From Alopecurus myosuroides (lineage: Eukaryota; Streptophyta; Magnoliopsida; Poales; Poaceae), in NCBI GenBank assembly GCA_028641055.1, contig CM054062.1, positions 141,650,682 through 141,714,681 of the forward strand: a stretch of 64,000 nt of DNA, written 5' to 3'. The notes beneath the pieces are model-generated. The model made no database searches. It saw nothing but the letters and a program-made list of their open reading frames with translations, and had not been told where the DNA came from. The position numbers and the translations under genes are program-made. This document shows, piece after piece, positions 33,501-42,750 of the stretch. Each line of letters begins with the position of its first letter. Position 1 is the stretch's first letter.

Positions 33501-34896
33501 TTTTCATCACAAGAACCGGATTCGCCAACCAGTCCGGGTGAAACACTTCCATGATGAAGCCTGCAGCTAATAGTCGCGCGATTTCCTCACCTATAGCTCT
33601 TCTTCTTTCCTCATTCATTTTTCTCAAACCCTGCTTCACTGGTCTAGACTTGGGATCTACATGCAGACTATGCTCTGCCAACTCGGTGGGGATACCCGGC
33701 ATGTCGCCTGGTGTCCAAGCAAACACGTCCGCATTTGAACGAATGAACTCCACAAGTGCCTTTTCTTGCCCGCTTTCCAAGTTAGACCCTATAGTGAACT
33801 GCTTGGTGGGATCGCCTTCCACAAAATCTACTTTCTTGGTGTCCTGTGCCGCCTTGAATTTTACTCTTTCGTCCTCGGAATCCGGCCTTCTCAATGCTGT
33901 GCCATCACCCGGATCCACCTGAGACCGGTAATATTTGAGTTCTTCCTTTCTGCAAGCTTGCTCTGCCATCACTGAATCTCCTTCGTCGCACTCGGCGGCT
34001 ATATCCCGACTCCCATGTATAGTGATGGTCTGTTTAGGGCCCGGAATCTTTAGCTGCAAATATACATAACACGGCCTAGCCATGAATTTAGCGTAAGCCG
34101 GCCTTCCGAACAGCGCATGATAAGGGCTATGCAACTTGACCACCTCAAACGTGAGCCACTCCACTCGATAATTATCCACTGACTCTCCGAAAGCAACCTC
34201 CAGTGTAATTTTTCCTTCAGGGCGCGCCGAATGACCCGGTACGATTCCATGAAAGACTGTTGAACTTTTCTGCAGCTGAGATTCCTTGAGGTTCATGCGC
34301 AAGAAGGTTTCCCAATACAGGATGTTGATGCTGCTCCCGCCATCCATCAAGACCTTTTTCAATTCGTAACCATTGACCTGCGGCGCAACCACCAATGCCA
34401 AGATTCCGGGGCGTTCTATTCCTCCCGGGTGGTCCCTTCTGCTCCACGTTACCTCTTGCTCCGCCCATCTCAAGTATCCCGGAACGGCCGAGGTAACTGA
34501 ATTCGCCGCTTGTTTTAGTGCTTCTTTGTCCCTGCTAGAAGTCCCTGTAACATGCACATGATATTGTCCTTTTAAATCGAGCGTACGTACCATACCGACG
34601 AAGATACGGATCTGGCCGATCGTCACAGTAGATCCGGATTCGAGGTGATCCGACTCTAGCTCCCAGCCGGAATCGTCCACCATCCTTTCTCCTTCGCCGT
34701 TGACGTAGATCTCTCTGACGGCGAGGTTCCTCATGCTTTTCCGAGCTTCTCCCGTGATGTAAACACCTTTGGACGCAGGCCCCACGGTGGGCGCCAACTG
34801 TCGTGGGATGATCACGGCAGATGTTACCAGAGGTAACTGATCTTGGGGTAAGTCGACACAGGTATTTGGGAGAGGGTTTAGCTCGAAAGATAACAT
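30541..34896 (-). CDS. pol: B polyprotein: gag leader fused to protease, RT, RNase H and integrase
   Basis: 1451 codons without a stop, ATG at 34896 inside the 5' LTR. The first 105 or so residues are the gag leader; at residue about 107 (VRTLD to LKGQYHV) an in-frame deletion joins it to protease, so capsid and zinc motif are missing. Protease: DGGSSINILYWE near 185. RT: YVDD near 570. RNase H: FDGSKQ near 857, AEYEALLHGL and GDSDL near 928, NEAADALARLG. Integrase: HH...CDGCQ zinc finger near 1095, D at DMVGPF (about 1158), D at TDNGTN (about 1219), E at VERANQ (about 1252), then a C-terminal GDLVLRLV and PPWEGPF module. The order PR-RT-RH-INT defines Ty3/gypsy. All catalytic residues looked for are present. 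Confidence 0.92.
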   Translation of the reverse strand: MLSFELNPLPNTCVDLPQDQLPLVTSAVIIPRQLAPTVGPASKGVYITGEARKSMRNLAVREIYVNGEGERMVDDSGWELESDHLESGSTVTIGQIRIFVGMVRTLDLKGQYHVHVTGTSSRDKEALKQAANSVTSAVPGYLRWAEQEVTWSRRDHPGGIERPGILALVVAPQVNGYELKKVLMDGGSSINILYWETFLRMNLKESQLQKSSTVFHGIVPGHSARPEGKITLEVAFGESVDNYRVEWLTFEVVKLHSPYHALFGRPAYAKFMARPCYVYLQLKIPGPKQTITIHGSRDIAAECDEGDSVMAEQACRKEELKYYRSQVDPGDGTALRRPDSEDERVKFKAAQDTKKVDFVEGDPTKQFTIGSNLESGQEKALVEFIRSNADVFAWTPGDMPGIPTELAEHSLHVDPKSRPVKQGLRKMNEERRRAIGEEIARLLAAGFIMEVFHPDWLANPVLVMKKTNEWRMCIDFTSLNKHCPKDPFALPRIDQIIDAVAGSDLLCFLDAYSGYHQIKLKREDWEKTSFITPFGAFCYKTMTFGLKNAGATYQRCIQKCFEDQIGRNVHAYVDDVVIKTRKAETFIDDLKETFKNLRRYQMKLNPTKCVFGVPAGKLLGFIVSERGIEANPDKIKAIQNLRKPENLKQVQKLTGCVAALSRFISRLGEKAIPLYRLLRKSDKFVWDQEADEAFEALKKQLSEAPVLAAPGPKEPMLLYVAAGPRAVSAVVVVERKEDGKGYPVQRPVYYVSEVLSEAKQRYPHWQKLVFGVFMASRKLKPYFQEHPITVVSSIPMSDIIRNSDATGRIAKWAIEMGDYHISYEPRSAIKSQALVDFVNDWTHTGMTTIVPNPESWTMHFDGSKQYKGSGAGVVLTSPKGDKLSYVLQIHFDCSNNVAEYEALLHGLKVAKEMNIRRIRCFGDSDLVVQQVSGTWDRKDATMAAYRREVDRVAGCFSGYEVEHIDRRNNEAADALARLGSRREPVPPNVFLDELWRPSVKTESEEELANQDPDAALVATIRTIPEWTEPFLAYLSRGELPQQEVLARQILRRAKGYSIINGELYKRSAAGVFLRCVAPEEGQQILKEIHEGDCGHHASTRSLVAKAYRHGFFWLTALADAERLVARCDGCQRYARQTHVPAMELRTIPLTWPFAVWGMDMVGPFHMSPCKKTHLLVAIDKFTKWVEVMPVTNCEAATAVKFLKRIIYRFGYPHSIITDNGTNMSLGEMEKFCGSNGIRLDVASVAHPQANGQVERANQELLRGLKPRLRVPCIRASGAWVEELPSVVWGINTTPNRSTQMTPFFMVYGAEAVLPSDIIHDSPRVSAYVEVENEKTRQDAVDMLEEQREQTLERSAIYQQDLRRYHSRRVKTRVFQEGDLVLRLVQSNEGKHKLSPPWEGPFIVSRNLHNGSYYLIDARQESATVNDTARTTAPMQERDRPWNVAQLRPYYT
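34779..34796 (-). other. B primer-binding site, tRNA-Lys type
   Basis: TGGCGCCCACCGTGGGGC on minus, two bases from the LTR; also codes for LAPTVG in the polyprotein frame. Confidence 0.88.
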
Positions 34897-35261
34897 GATG
34901 ATAAGCGATCTAGGAATCGGCTCTCAACTCGCCGAGTCTCGAATATGGTTCTCGGGTTATACTGGATACTTGATAATAGGTGATATGATTATGTCGTGAA
35001 TCTCTGTCAAGCTAAGCCTAGGGGCCGGTTTATAAAGTACCCGTACCCCCCCTGGCTTGCCCTCCAAGGCGCAGCTTGAATCATATCCGAACTCTACTTA
35101 CAAACCCTAGCTTTCCTTATCGCAACCCACAATCCGGGTTACGAGGCCTACAAACTTTGGGCCTTCCAGAAGTTTCTTTATCCTTAGCCGGATCCCGCGC
35201 ATCGTCCTTTGGGCCGGGTTACACCTTGGAGTTGGCCTACCGGGTTACTATCCCCCCATCA
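34799..35261 (-). repeat. B 5' LTR
   Basis: 463 bp, TGATGGGGGG (35261) to CCCACGACA (34799). TATA box (TATAAA on minus) 35034-35029. Contains the polyprotein start codon. Confidence 0.93.
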
Positions 35262-35928
35262 TCAGTGGTACTCAGACCGCCCCAATTATTGACCACTGGC
35301 TCAGCAGGATTGACAGGAAGGGGAGCACCCTGTCTCCGAGAGGGAGTAGAGACAGCAATAGAGGCATCACTTTTCTTGCAAGGACGAAGAGCACGTTGTG
35401 CATCGGAATCACCTAAGAGGAAGGATGCATGGATATGGACAATTATAGTAAGTGCACATGGTCGTTGTTGGATAAAACAATTGTTCCATGGTTATGAGTG
35501 ATAGCAACACGAGGGTGATACAACAATCATCTAGTGAGTACGACGTGGATATATCATAGCATGGCAAATTAGGACTACACCATAGCATAGTATGAGAGAA
35601 AGGAAATTGTTGTATTTTTTTTTTGACAATAGTAGAGTGGCAAGTGTGAACTATATCATAGCATGGCAAGTGATTATGATTCCATAGCATAGCATGAAAG
35701 AAAATAGTGTTGGATTTTGAGACTACATCGTGAGTAACACAACTAGATGAAGGTGATTAATCTAGGGTATGGCCAGTGTGACATATGAACTATGTGAGAT
35801 CTATCATGAACACTAGATGAGATGTGAACCCCAAAAACAATGAACCAAACTAGTATACCGATAGATATAATGCACATAAAACATGGTATAGAAAAGGGTC
35901 CCTAGAGATTACCTGAGTTGGAGGCCAT
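35262..35928 (-). pseudogene. E extra ORF downstream of pol, 5' exons
   Basis: A 16-nt first exon (35928-35913, ATG and five residues, MASNSG when spliced), a 500-bp intron with GT-AG borders (donor TCAG|GTAATC, acceptor CTCTTAG), then exon 2 from 35412 to the B site. Exon 2 is open (DSDAQRALRPCKKSDASI, Ser/Pro-rich) and is in frame with the segment beyond B (STTD to FENARLKF). The intron holds repeated CATAGCATGG motifs. An ORF after pol, expressed separately or by splicing, is a known feature of SIRE/Maximus-like elements. The very short first exon is my inference from splice signals and frame. Confidence 0.6.
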
Positions 35929-36933
35929 CTTAAAAAATTCCACAAAACTTCAAGTGAGAGGATCCCCCCAAGAGTGCACCAAGGAGAAATCCAATGGGAG
36001 GAGAGTGTGGAGGAGGTCGAGGGCTTGCATATCTGCGAGTTTGGGTGTTAGGGATGGGCTAGGGTGTGGGGGGAGGGGGAAGAGAGCTCCAAGGAGGGGC
36101 TCCAATGGTGGTGGTTGGTGGGGAGGAGAAGGGAGTGGGGGAGATGGGATCAGGTGGGTGGTGTGCCCGTGTGTGTGCTGGGTGCGCCCCGGCCTGGGGG
36201 GGCGGCCAGGCCGGCGTGGGCACGGCGCGAGGCCGGGCTGGTGGCCGAGGGAGCCGGCCTAGCCCCCGGCCTGGGGCCGGTGCGGGAGGGGGGGCGAGGC
36301 CAGGCGCGAGGCAGGGGCAGCCGGCCTGGGGTGCCGGCGAGGCCGGACTCGAGAAAAAAATTGTTTTTGTTTTCAAACCCCTTTTTTTTTTTTAAACGCG
36401 GATTTGTTGCCCTCTTTTGTTTTTTTTAATACAAGTTTTATTTAAGCGAGTGATACAACATTGAATTTTTTCATATTTTTGTTTAGCAAGTTTTACTCGA
36501 CCATGTGCACAAATAAAATGAGTATGATGATTTCCATATGCATCCAATGGAGAGAAGAAAAAAATGAATTAAACAACATTGGATGCAATGTGAAATATGA
36601 AAAAAAAAACGAAAATGCATATGAGCGGAACACAAAATTTCTTATCAATGTGAAAAACAAACAACACTTGAATCGTGAATTTTGGGCGGTGGCCTTAGCC
36701 ACCATGTATGAGTATATTCGATATGACACCGCGAAGATATATCTTGGGTGCATTGTCGAGACTCATCATTGAAGCACATTATATCATTTGAAATGGAAAT
36801 TATGCATGATTTGTTTATTTATGAATTATAGAAGTAGTGTTGACTCATCGATTGAGCTACACTCCCCTATGTCTATGCCTACATCTAAGATCCAAATAAG
36901 AGTCTAGTAGGGGTGTATATGCAAGATTTCCAA
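35929..36933 (-). other. E region between pol and the extra ORF, with a GC-rich tract
   Basis: From 36050 to 36350 a dense CCGGCC/GGCCTGG tract, then runs of A and T, then AT-rich sequence to the end of RNase H. ORFs on either strand through the GC tract look compositional. It lies immediately upstream of the extra ORF and resembles the CCGGCC-rich part of the E LTR (43580-43930). Confidence 0.5.
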
Positions 36934-37737
36934 TCAACTAAAATTGCTTGCACATACGATATTGAGCTCACTCCTTAATTCCTTGAATCTCTTCACATCT
37001 AGAGGTTTTGTAAGGATGTCGGCAAGTTGATCTTTGGTGTTGACATAGGAAAGTGAGATATCTCCATTGGCCACATGATCCTGAATAAAGTGATACTGAG
37101 TCTCAATATGCTTGGTCTTGCCATGAAGTACCGGATTATGACCAATATTTATAGCACTCTCATTATCACATAAAAGAGGCATTGTCTTAATCTCAATTCC
37201 AAAATCCTTAAGACATTGCCTCATCCATAAGAGTTGAGAGCAACAACTAGCGGCAGAAATATACTCCACTTCCGTGGAGGAGGTGGCAATGCAATTTTGT
37301 TTCTTGGAAGACCAACACATGAGCGACCTACCATGGAATTGGCAAGCGCCCGAGGTTGATTTTCTATCCACTTTGTCACCTCCCCAATCCGCATCCAAAT
37401 ATCCCACAAGATCAAAAGTTGTGTTTGATGGATACCAAAGACCATGTGTAGGAGTGTCAACCAAGTATCTAAGAATCCTTTTGACCGCAATCATATGGCT
37501 CTCCTTGGGGTTAGATTGAAATCTTGCACACAAACCCACACTAAACATAATATCCGGTCTACCTGCACAAAGATAAAGCAAAGATCCAATGTTAGAACGA
37601 TAAAGTTTTGGATCAACTGGTATACCTTCGTGATCCATAGTAAGATTCACGGTTGTTGGCATTGGATAAGGTAGTGGCTTGGCATTGTTCATATCAAATT
37701 TCTTGAGCATGTCTTGAATATATATGTTGCTTGACAA
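36934..37737 (-). pseudogene. pol: E RT C-terminal part and RNase H (copia)
   Basis: 267 codons: SNIGSLLYLCAGRPDI (RT end), then RNase H with DADWGG, KSTSGACQFH, STEVEYISAA, and the copia hallmark KTKHIE followed by IQDHVANGDI and TKDQLADILTKPL. It is separated from the preceding ORF by a frameshift near 37750. The stop at 36934 is the normal pol end for the lineage, as judged from its position after TKPL. Confidence 0.88.
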
Positions 37738-37786
37738 ATAAAAGTCCCTTCATAATATTGCTTGATCTCAAAACCAAGAAAGAACT

Positions 37787-39007
37787 TCAATTCTCGATCA
37801 TAGACATCTCAAACTCACTTGTCATTAGTTTGGCAAATTGGTCTACAAAACTCACATTAGAAGATCCAAATATAATATCATCAACATACACTTGACATAC
37901 AAAGAAATGTCCATATACACTTTTGGTAAAGAGTGTGGGGTCAATTACCCCAAGGACAAAACCACGATCCACTAGGAAATCGTTTAAATGATCATAACAA
38001 GCACGTGGGGCTTGTTTGAGGCCATACAAAGCCTTATGGAGGTAGTAGACATGGTTAGGATACTTGGGATCCTCGAACCCCGAAGGTTTTTTAACATATA
38101 CCGATTCATTTAGAGGACCATTTAGAAAAGCACTTTTAACATCCATTTGATGCAATATGAAGTTATGACTAGTGGAAAATGAAAGTAATATACGAATGGA
38201 TTCAAGTCTAGCTACGGGAGCGAAAGTTTCACCGTAGTCAAGTCCTTCGACTTGAGAGTATCCTTGAGCAACCAATCGAGCCTTGTTGCGAATCACTTGT
38301 CCATGAGAATCTTGCTTGTTCTTGAATACCCATTTTGTTCCAATGACATTGTGATCCTTGGGTCTTTCCACTAGTAACCATACTTTGTTCCTCTCAGAAT
38401 TATGGAGCTCTTCATGCATGGATTGAACCCAATTTTCATCTTCAAGAGCATCATATACTTTGATAGGTTCAACATGAGAGACATATGAATGAATACCACA
38501 AAAATTTAGCACTTGTCCACGAGTGGAGACACTTCTTCCCAAGCCACCAATAATATTCTTTTGATAATGTGACTTTTGTTGCAATATTGAGGCTTGACGA
38601 GTCATGATGCGAACTAGGGCATCATCTGTATTCTCATTTGGAGGGATATCTTCATCATTTCCTTCATCAAGACCATGATCCATCCGGAGTGGAGTTCTTG
38701 GTGAAGCATCACCAAAATCATTTCCACCATTATCATTAAGTGGATCTTGATCACTCTCTTGATGAGGAGTATCCACTTTAAGGTATTGTTCTTGTTCTTG
38801 GTCTACCATTTGATTGGTGGTTGATGTAGAGGTATCCACTTGCGTTGAGCTAGTCCCATCCACATTTGCCACAAGGTGTCCCTCAATGGGTATAAGTGGA
38901 CCTATACCCATTCTTCCTATGGCTATGGAGGAAGGTTCATCACCTACATCATCACAATCAATTTGCTCCACTTGGGAGCCATTATCCTCATGAAACTCCA
39001 CATTCAT
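37787..39007 (-). pseudogene. pol: E reverse transcriptase (copia)
   Basis: 406 codons. The first 150 residues are the acidic spacer after integrase. RT follows: ARLVAQGYSQVEGLDY, ETFAPVARLESIR, QMDVKSAFLNG, LHKALYGLKQAPRACY and the YVDDIIFG active site. The frame is lost after EFEMSMI. A stop near 39088 separates it from integrase. Confidence 0.9.
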
Positions 39008-39085
39008 AGATTCTTCAACACACCCGGTGGATATGTTGTAGACTCTATAAGTGTGAGAGTTTGTGGCATAACCAACAAATATACC

Positions 39086-39871
39086 TTAAAAAGTTCTAGA
39101 AACAAACTTGGACAATCTAGTTCCCTTAATGTAAACTTGACATTTGCATCCAAAGACTCGAAGATACTTGAGGTTGGGTTTGTTACCGGTTAGGAGTTCA
39201 TATGGAGTCATACCAATCATCAGACAAAGGAAGAGTCGGTTAGATAAATGACAACTGGTGTTGATGGCTTCGTCCCAAAAGTTATATGGGGATTTTAACT
39301 CGGCAATCATAGTTCTTGTCATATCAATAAGTGTGTGATTCTTCCTCTCTACTACACCATTTTGTTGAGGGGTGTACGCAACGGAATATTGATGTCTTAT
39401 CCCCTCTTCACTCAAGAATTCATCCATGGTGTAGTTCTTGAACTCGGACCCATTGTCACTTCTAATTGACAAGATCTTGGTGTCATATTGACGTTGCACT
39501 TCCGTGGCCCAAGACATGAACCTTTATTGAGTCTCACTTTTCTTGTTGATATATAATACCCAAGTGTATCTTGTATAATCATCAACAATCACCAAACAAT
39601 ACTTTTTGCCACCGAGACTATCATATGTGGGAGGCCCAAATAAGTCCAAGTGAATACGCTCAAAGGACCTTGTTGTGGAGATGATTGATGTCTTGGGATG
39701 ATTCTTCTCATGCATCTTTCCGGCAATACAAGAGCTACAAGGGCGATCTTTGGAAAATTTCACACTTCTTAGTCCTACCACGTGCTCACCCTTCACAAGA
39801 GTTTGTAAATTTCTCATACCGACGTGGCCCAAGCGGCGATGCCAAAGCGACCCCACGTCGGATTTAGCCAT
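39086..39871 (-). pseudogene. pol: E integrase (copia)
   Basis: Two pieces, 39871-39524 and 39517-39086. The first has the GAG-pre-integrase zinc region (LWHRRLGHVGMRNL, then CSSCIAGK) and the first catalytic Asp in HLDLFGPP. The second has DNGSEF (second Asp) and QNGVVERKNHTL (catalytic Glu). A stop near 39522 separates them. The catalytic triad is present but the protein is broken. Confidence 0.9.
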
Positions 39872-40239
39872 TAGACAAGTGGCGTTATGTGTAGTTTTTT
39901 CGAGAAATCCACTATATACATACCGTTTTCCACAAATCCAACAAAGGCTACTTTAAGAGAAATAGTGTGAAGAACAAGCACGTGATGTCGCCCAAATACA
40001 CATGTAAAATTGCATTCACAAAGTTGCAAGACGGAAAGAAGATTATAGCCAAGGGACTCAACAAGGAGGACTTTCTCAATGGATGAATCCGGAGAAATGA
40101 CCACCTTGACATGTACCAATACCTTAAGTTGTGAGCGATCACCAATAATGACATGAAAAAATTTGAGAAGTTGGAGTTTTAAATCATCTAACACTTCCTT
40201 GCTTCCGGTCATGTGTGCGGAACAACCACTATCAATCAT
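39871..40239 (-). pseudogene. pro: E protease (copia)
   Basis: Begins at the active site DSGCSAHMTG, the copia form of the aspartic protease motif, and continues through GYNLLSVLQLCE to the junction with the integrase zinc region. It runs directly into the next piece. The frame upstream (40240-40276) is interrupted. Confidence 0.85.
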
Positions 40240-40276
40240 CCATGATGTTCCACCGGAAATACAATCCTACAATGAA

Positions 40277-41209
40277 TCAACTTCTTGTCTTAGGTACCCA
40301 TTTTTGGATGGGTCCTTTCTTGTTAGTCACAAGGGTCTTAGGAACACAAATAGCATGCTTGTAATCATCACCATATGAGGTGCCAACATATTTTGCATAA
40401 ACATGACCATCAATAGATTTAAGAAGCACATAAGATGGGTTATATTTTCCCGCAAAGTTGTTGTGAGTAGTAGTGTTCCTAGGAACAATACTCTTAGCAA
40501 TCATATCAAACTCATCTTCATAATTATCCAACTCCCCCTCCTTCACAAAAACAATAGAATTAGTGGAGGGAGTTGACTTCTTCTTGTAGGCCACCTTGGA
40601 AGTGGAACCAAACCCAAGGCATTGCTTGCCAATAACTCTCTTATGATTACTCAAAAGATCATTAAGGTTCTTTTGCCCTTGAATGCATGTGGCAAGACCT
40701 TTGTTGAGTTGTGCCTTCAACCTATTGTTCTCCTCAATGAGGGTTACCTTGACACACAAAGGGTTTGTAATACAAGAGTGTTCATCCATATTTTTTTTAA
40801 CCCTTTTAAGGTTTTGAGCTCATTTGAAATTGTTCGATAATCAATTTTAAGCTTATCAAAATCCTTAATGAGTTAATTGTAACCTTGGTTAGTTGCATCA
40901 TTTAAGGTCAGAATTCCGTTACCTTAGCAAAAGCATGCTTACAATCAAGTTTTACTTGAGCTATGTCAATAGCAAAGGTTTCCTCTATGCTTTCTCTAAA
41001 GCAATGTGATTCATCTAGAGCTTTCTCAAGCTCCTCAATTTTACTAGCATCATCACGAGAAAACTTTTCAAGTCAACTTATTTTCTCCTCATGTTCATCA
41101 ATGAGGCCATGTGCCTCACTTAATTGATCCATGAGAGGGACAAAGATAGATTTAGTTTATCCTTCTAGTTTCTCCACAAAGTTTATCAAGGGGTCTTCCT
41201 CGACACAAT
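40277..41209 (-). pseudogene. gag: E gag C-terminal coiled-coil and linker, degenerate
   Basis: 41209-40790 contains several stops but reads in pieces as a Glu/Lys/Leu coiled coil. 40789-40277 is open (170 codons) with more coil (TLIEENNRLKAQLNKGL), then KQCLGFGSTSKVAYKKKS and a basic linker. A long coiled-coil extension between the zinc knuckle and protease is typical of SIRE/Maximus-like gag. Confidence 0.7.
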
Positions 41210-42691
41210 TTAATAGTGAAGGAGTAGAAGAGTTTGCGAGTTTGAGTGTAGGAGTCTTATACCCTTGGCCATGAAGCACTTGTGACTCGAGGGACCCTTG
41301 TTGTCATTTGGGTTGGAGAAGAGAGAGTTTAAGTTAGGAGGTACGACGCCCCTAGCCATGGCCGCCATGCCTACTTGTTCACCTTCACCATCACTCCCTT
41401 CACCACCGGACGTGTACTCAACTTCTTTTGCAATCATTGCCCTAGGAGGGCCTCTCTTGATGAAGTTCTTGGACTTGGGAATGAAGGTAGATTTCTTGAT
41501 AAGTCTTCCACCATTTTCAGTTATACTCTTGAAAGGGCACTCGACAACAAAGTGATCGGAATCTCCACAATTGAAAGAAGTTTTTGCCTTCTTCATACTT
41601 GAGGATTCCTTTCCCTTATTCTTGGTGGCATTTGATCTAAAATCTCCCTTCTTCCACCACTTGTGTTGGGTAAGGGCCAAGCATTCTTCATGTGATGTCT
41701 TCATCTCTTTCTCGGAGACTTCATGTGTGGATCCACCATCATCACTTGAGTCATTCTCTTCATAGTGGATAGCCTTAGCCTTCAAAGCAAGAGATGGTTT
41801 CTTCATTCCATTTACACGGGCCATAACATTATCGGAGGTTTTCTTCATGACTTTTAGAGTTATGAAGAGACCCAAAACATCATTGGGGGATAGATCCAAG
41901 TAATCGGCCCTTGATTGCACATTCATCACCATGTTTTCATTGTATGGAATCAAGGTGAGTAGAAATTTCTCCTTGAACCAATCATCTGTACAATCCTTGA
42001 AGCCACAATCTCTCATGTCATTTACAAGAGCCTTGAGTCTTCTAAACATGTCTTCAATGTTCTCTCCATCACCCAAGTGGAAGTGTTCAACTTTTCTTTG
42101 GATGATTGACTTCTTGGATCGTTGAAGATTGATGTTGCTGTCATACATATCGACAAGGCAATCCCAAGCTTTCTTTTCACTTGAGAAGGACCGGATGTGC
42201 TCAACTCCTTCCTTTTCCATTGCCTTTTTCAACATGTGCATGGCATGAGCGTTGAGTTGCTCATCTATGATGTCACTTAAGCTTAAGTTCTTGGGGTCCT
42301 TTGGCTCATATCCCTTATCAACAATTCTCCATATTTGCATTGAAGAGCTGCACATGTAAGACTTCATGGAAGCTTTCCAATTAGTATAACGATTCCTATC
42401 TACCATAGGAGGTGGATCAAGATGATTAACGTGTGGATGTTGAACATTAGGACCATTGTTATAAGCAAAACCAAAAGGATTTCCACCACTACCACTTCCG
42501 GGTGTCGATGTTGCGGACCCTTCCTTAGATGGAATGGGGTTCCCATGTTCATCTAGGACAACATTTTCTTTAGATTGAATAGATGAGGATGCCAATTCCT
42601 TTATTAGTCCCTCCATCTTTTTCTCGGAGTTATCAATCATAGCTTGGATTAGCTTTTGAATCCCCTCCATGGTGACGGGATCATCGGCCAT
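41210..42691 (-). pseudogene. gag: E gag (copia capsid region)
   Basis: Opens at ATG 42691, 45 bp after the primer site. Residues about 95-270 are the copia gag domain (YTNWKASMKSYM, WRIVDKGYEP, KKAWDCLVDMYDS, VEHFHLGDGENIEDM). The zinc knuckle near residue 375 reads SFNCGDSDHFVVEC, so the first Cys of CX2CX4HX4C has become Ser. The frame is lost after HKCFMAKG near 41250. It would form the particle shell. Confidence 0.88.
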
Positions 42692-42735
42692 CCTTTCCTC
42701 CTCTTTAGGCGGTAAAGCCTTTAATAAAGAGACGA

Positions 42736-42748
42736 GGATCTGATACCA
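42736..42748 (-). other. E primer-binding site, initiator tRNA-Met type
   Basis: TGGTATCAGATCC on minus, two bases from the LTR end. Confidence 0.88.
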
Positions 42749-42750
42749 AT

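Larger units (their letters stand above)
16208..35261 (-). mobile_element. Element B: Tat-type Ty3/gypsy element with intact pol, capsid deleted, C nested in 3' LTR
   Basis: The 5' LTR is at 35261-34799 and the 3' LTR at 25093-24797 plus 16373-16208. The target duplication TCAGT is at 16203-16207 and 35262-35266. Without C it is about 10.6 kb. It has a single 1451-codon ORF with protease, RT, RNase H and integrase, and a complete antisense gene of six coding exons. The capsid part of gag is gone. The LTRs differ at only two positions in 463 bp (about 0.4%), so insertion was recent. The pol could in principle work in trans; particles would need gag from elsewhere. Confidence 0.93.

Noticed and set aside
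35918..36429. Overlapping Gly/Arg-rich ORFs in the GC tract, both strands
   Set aside because: Open in several frames at once because of CCGGCC composition; no recognisable domain.
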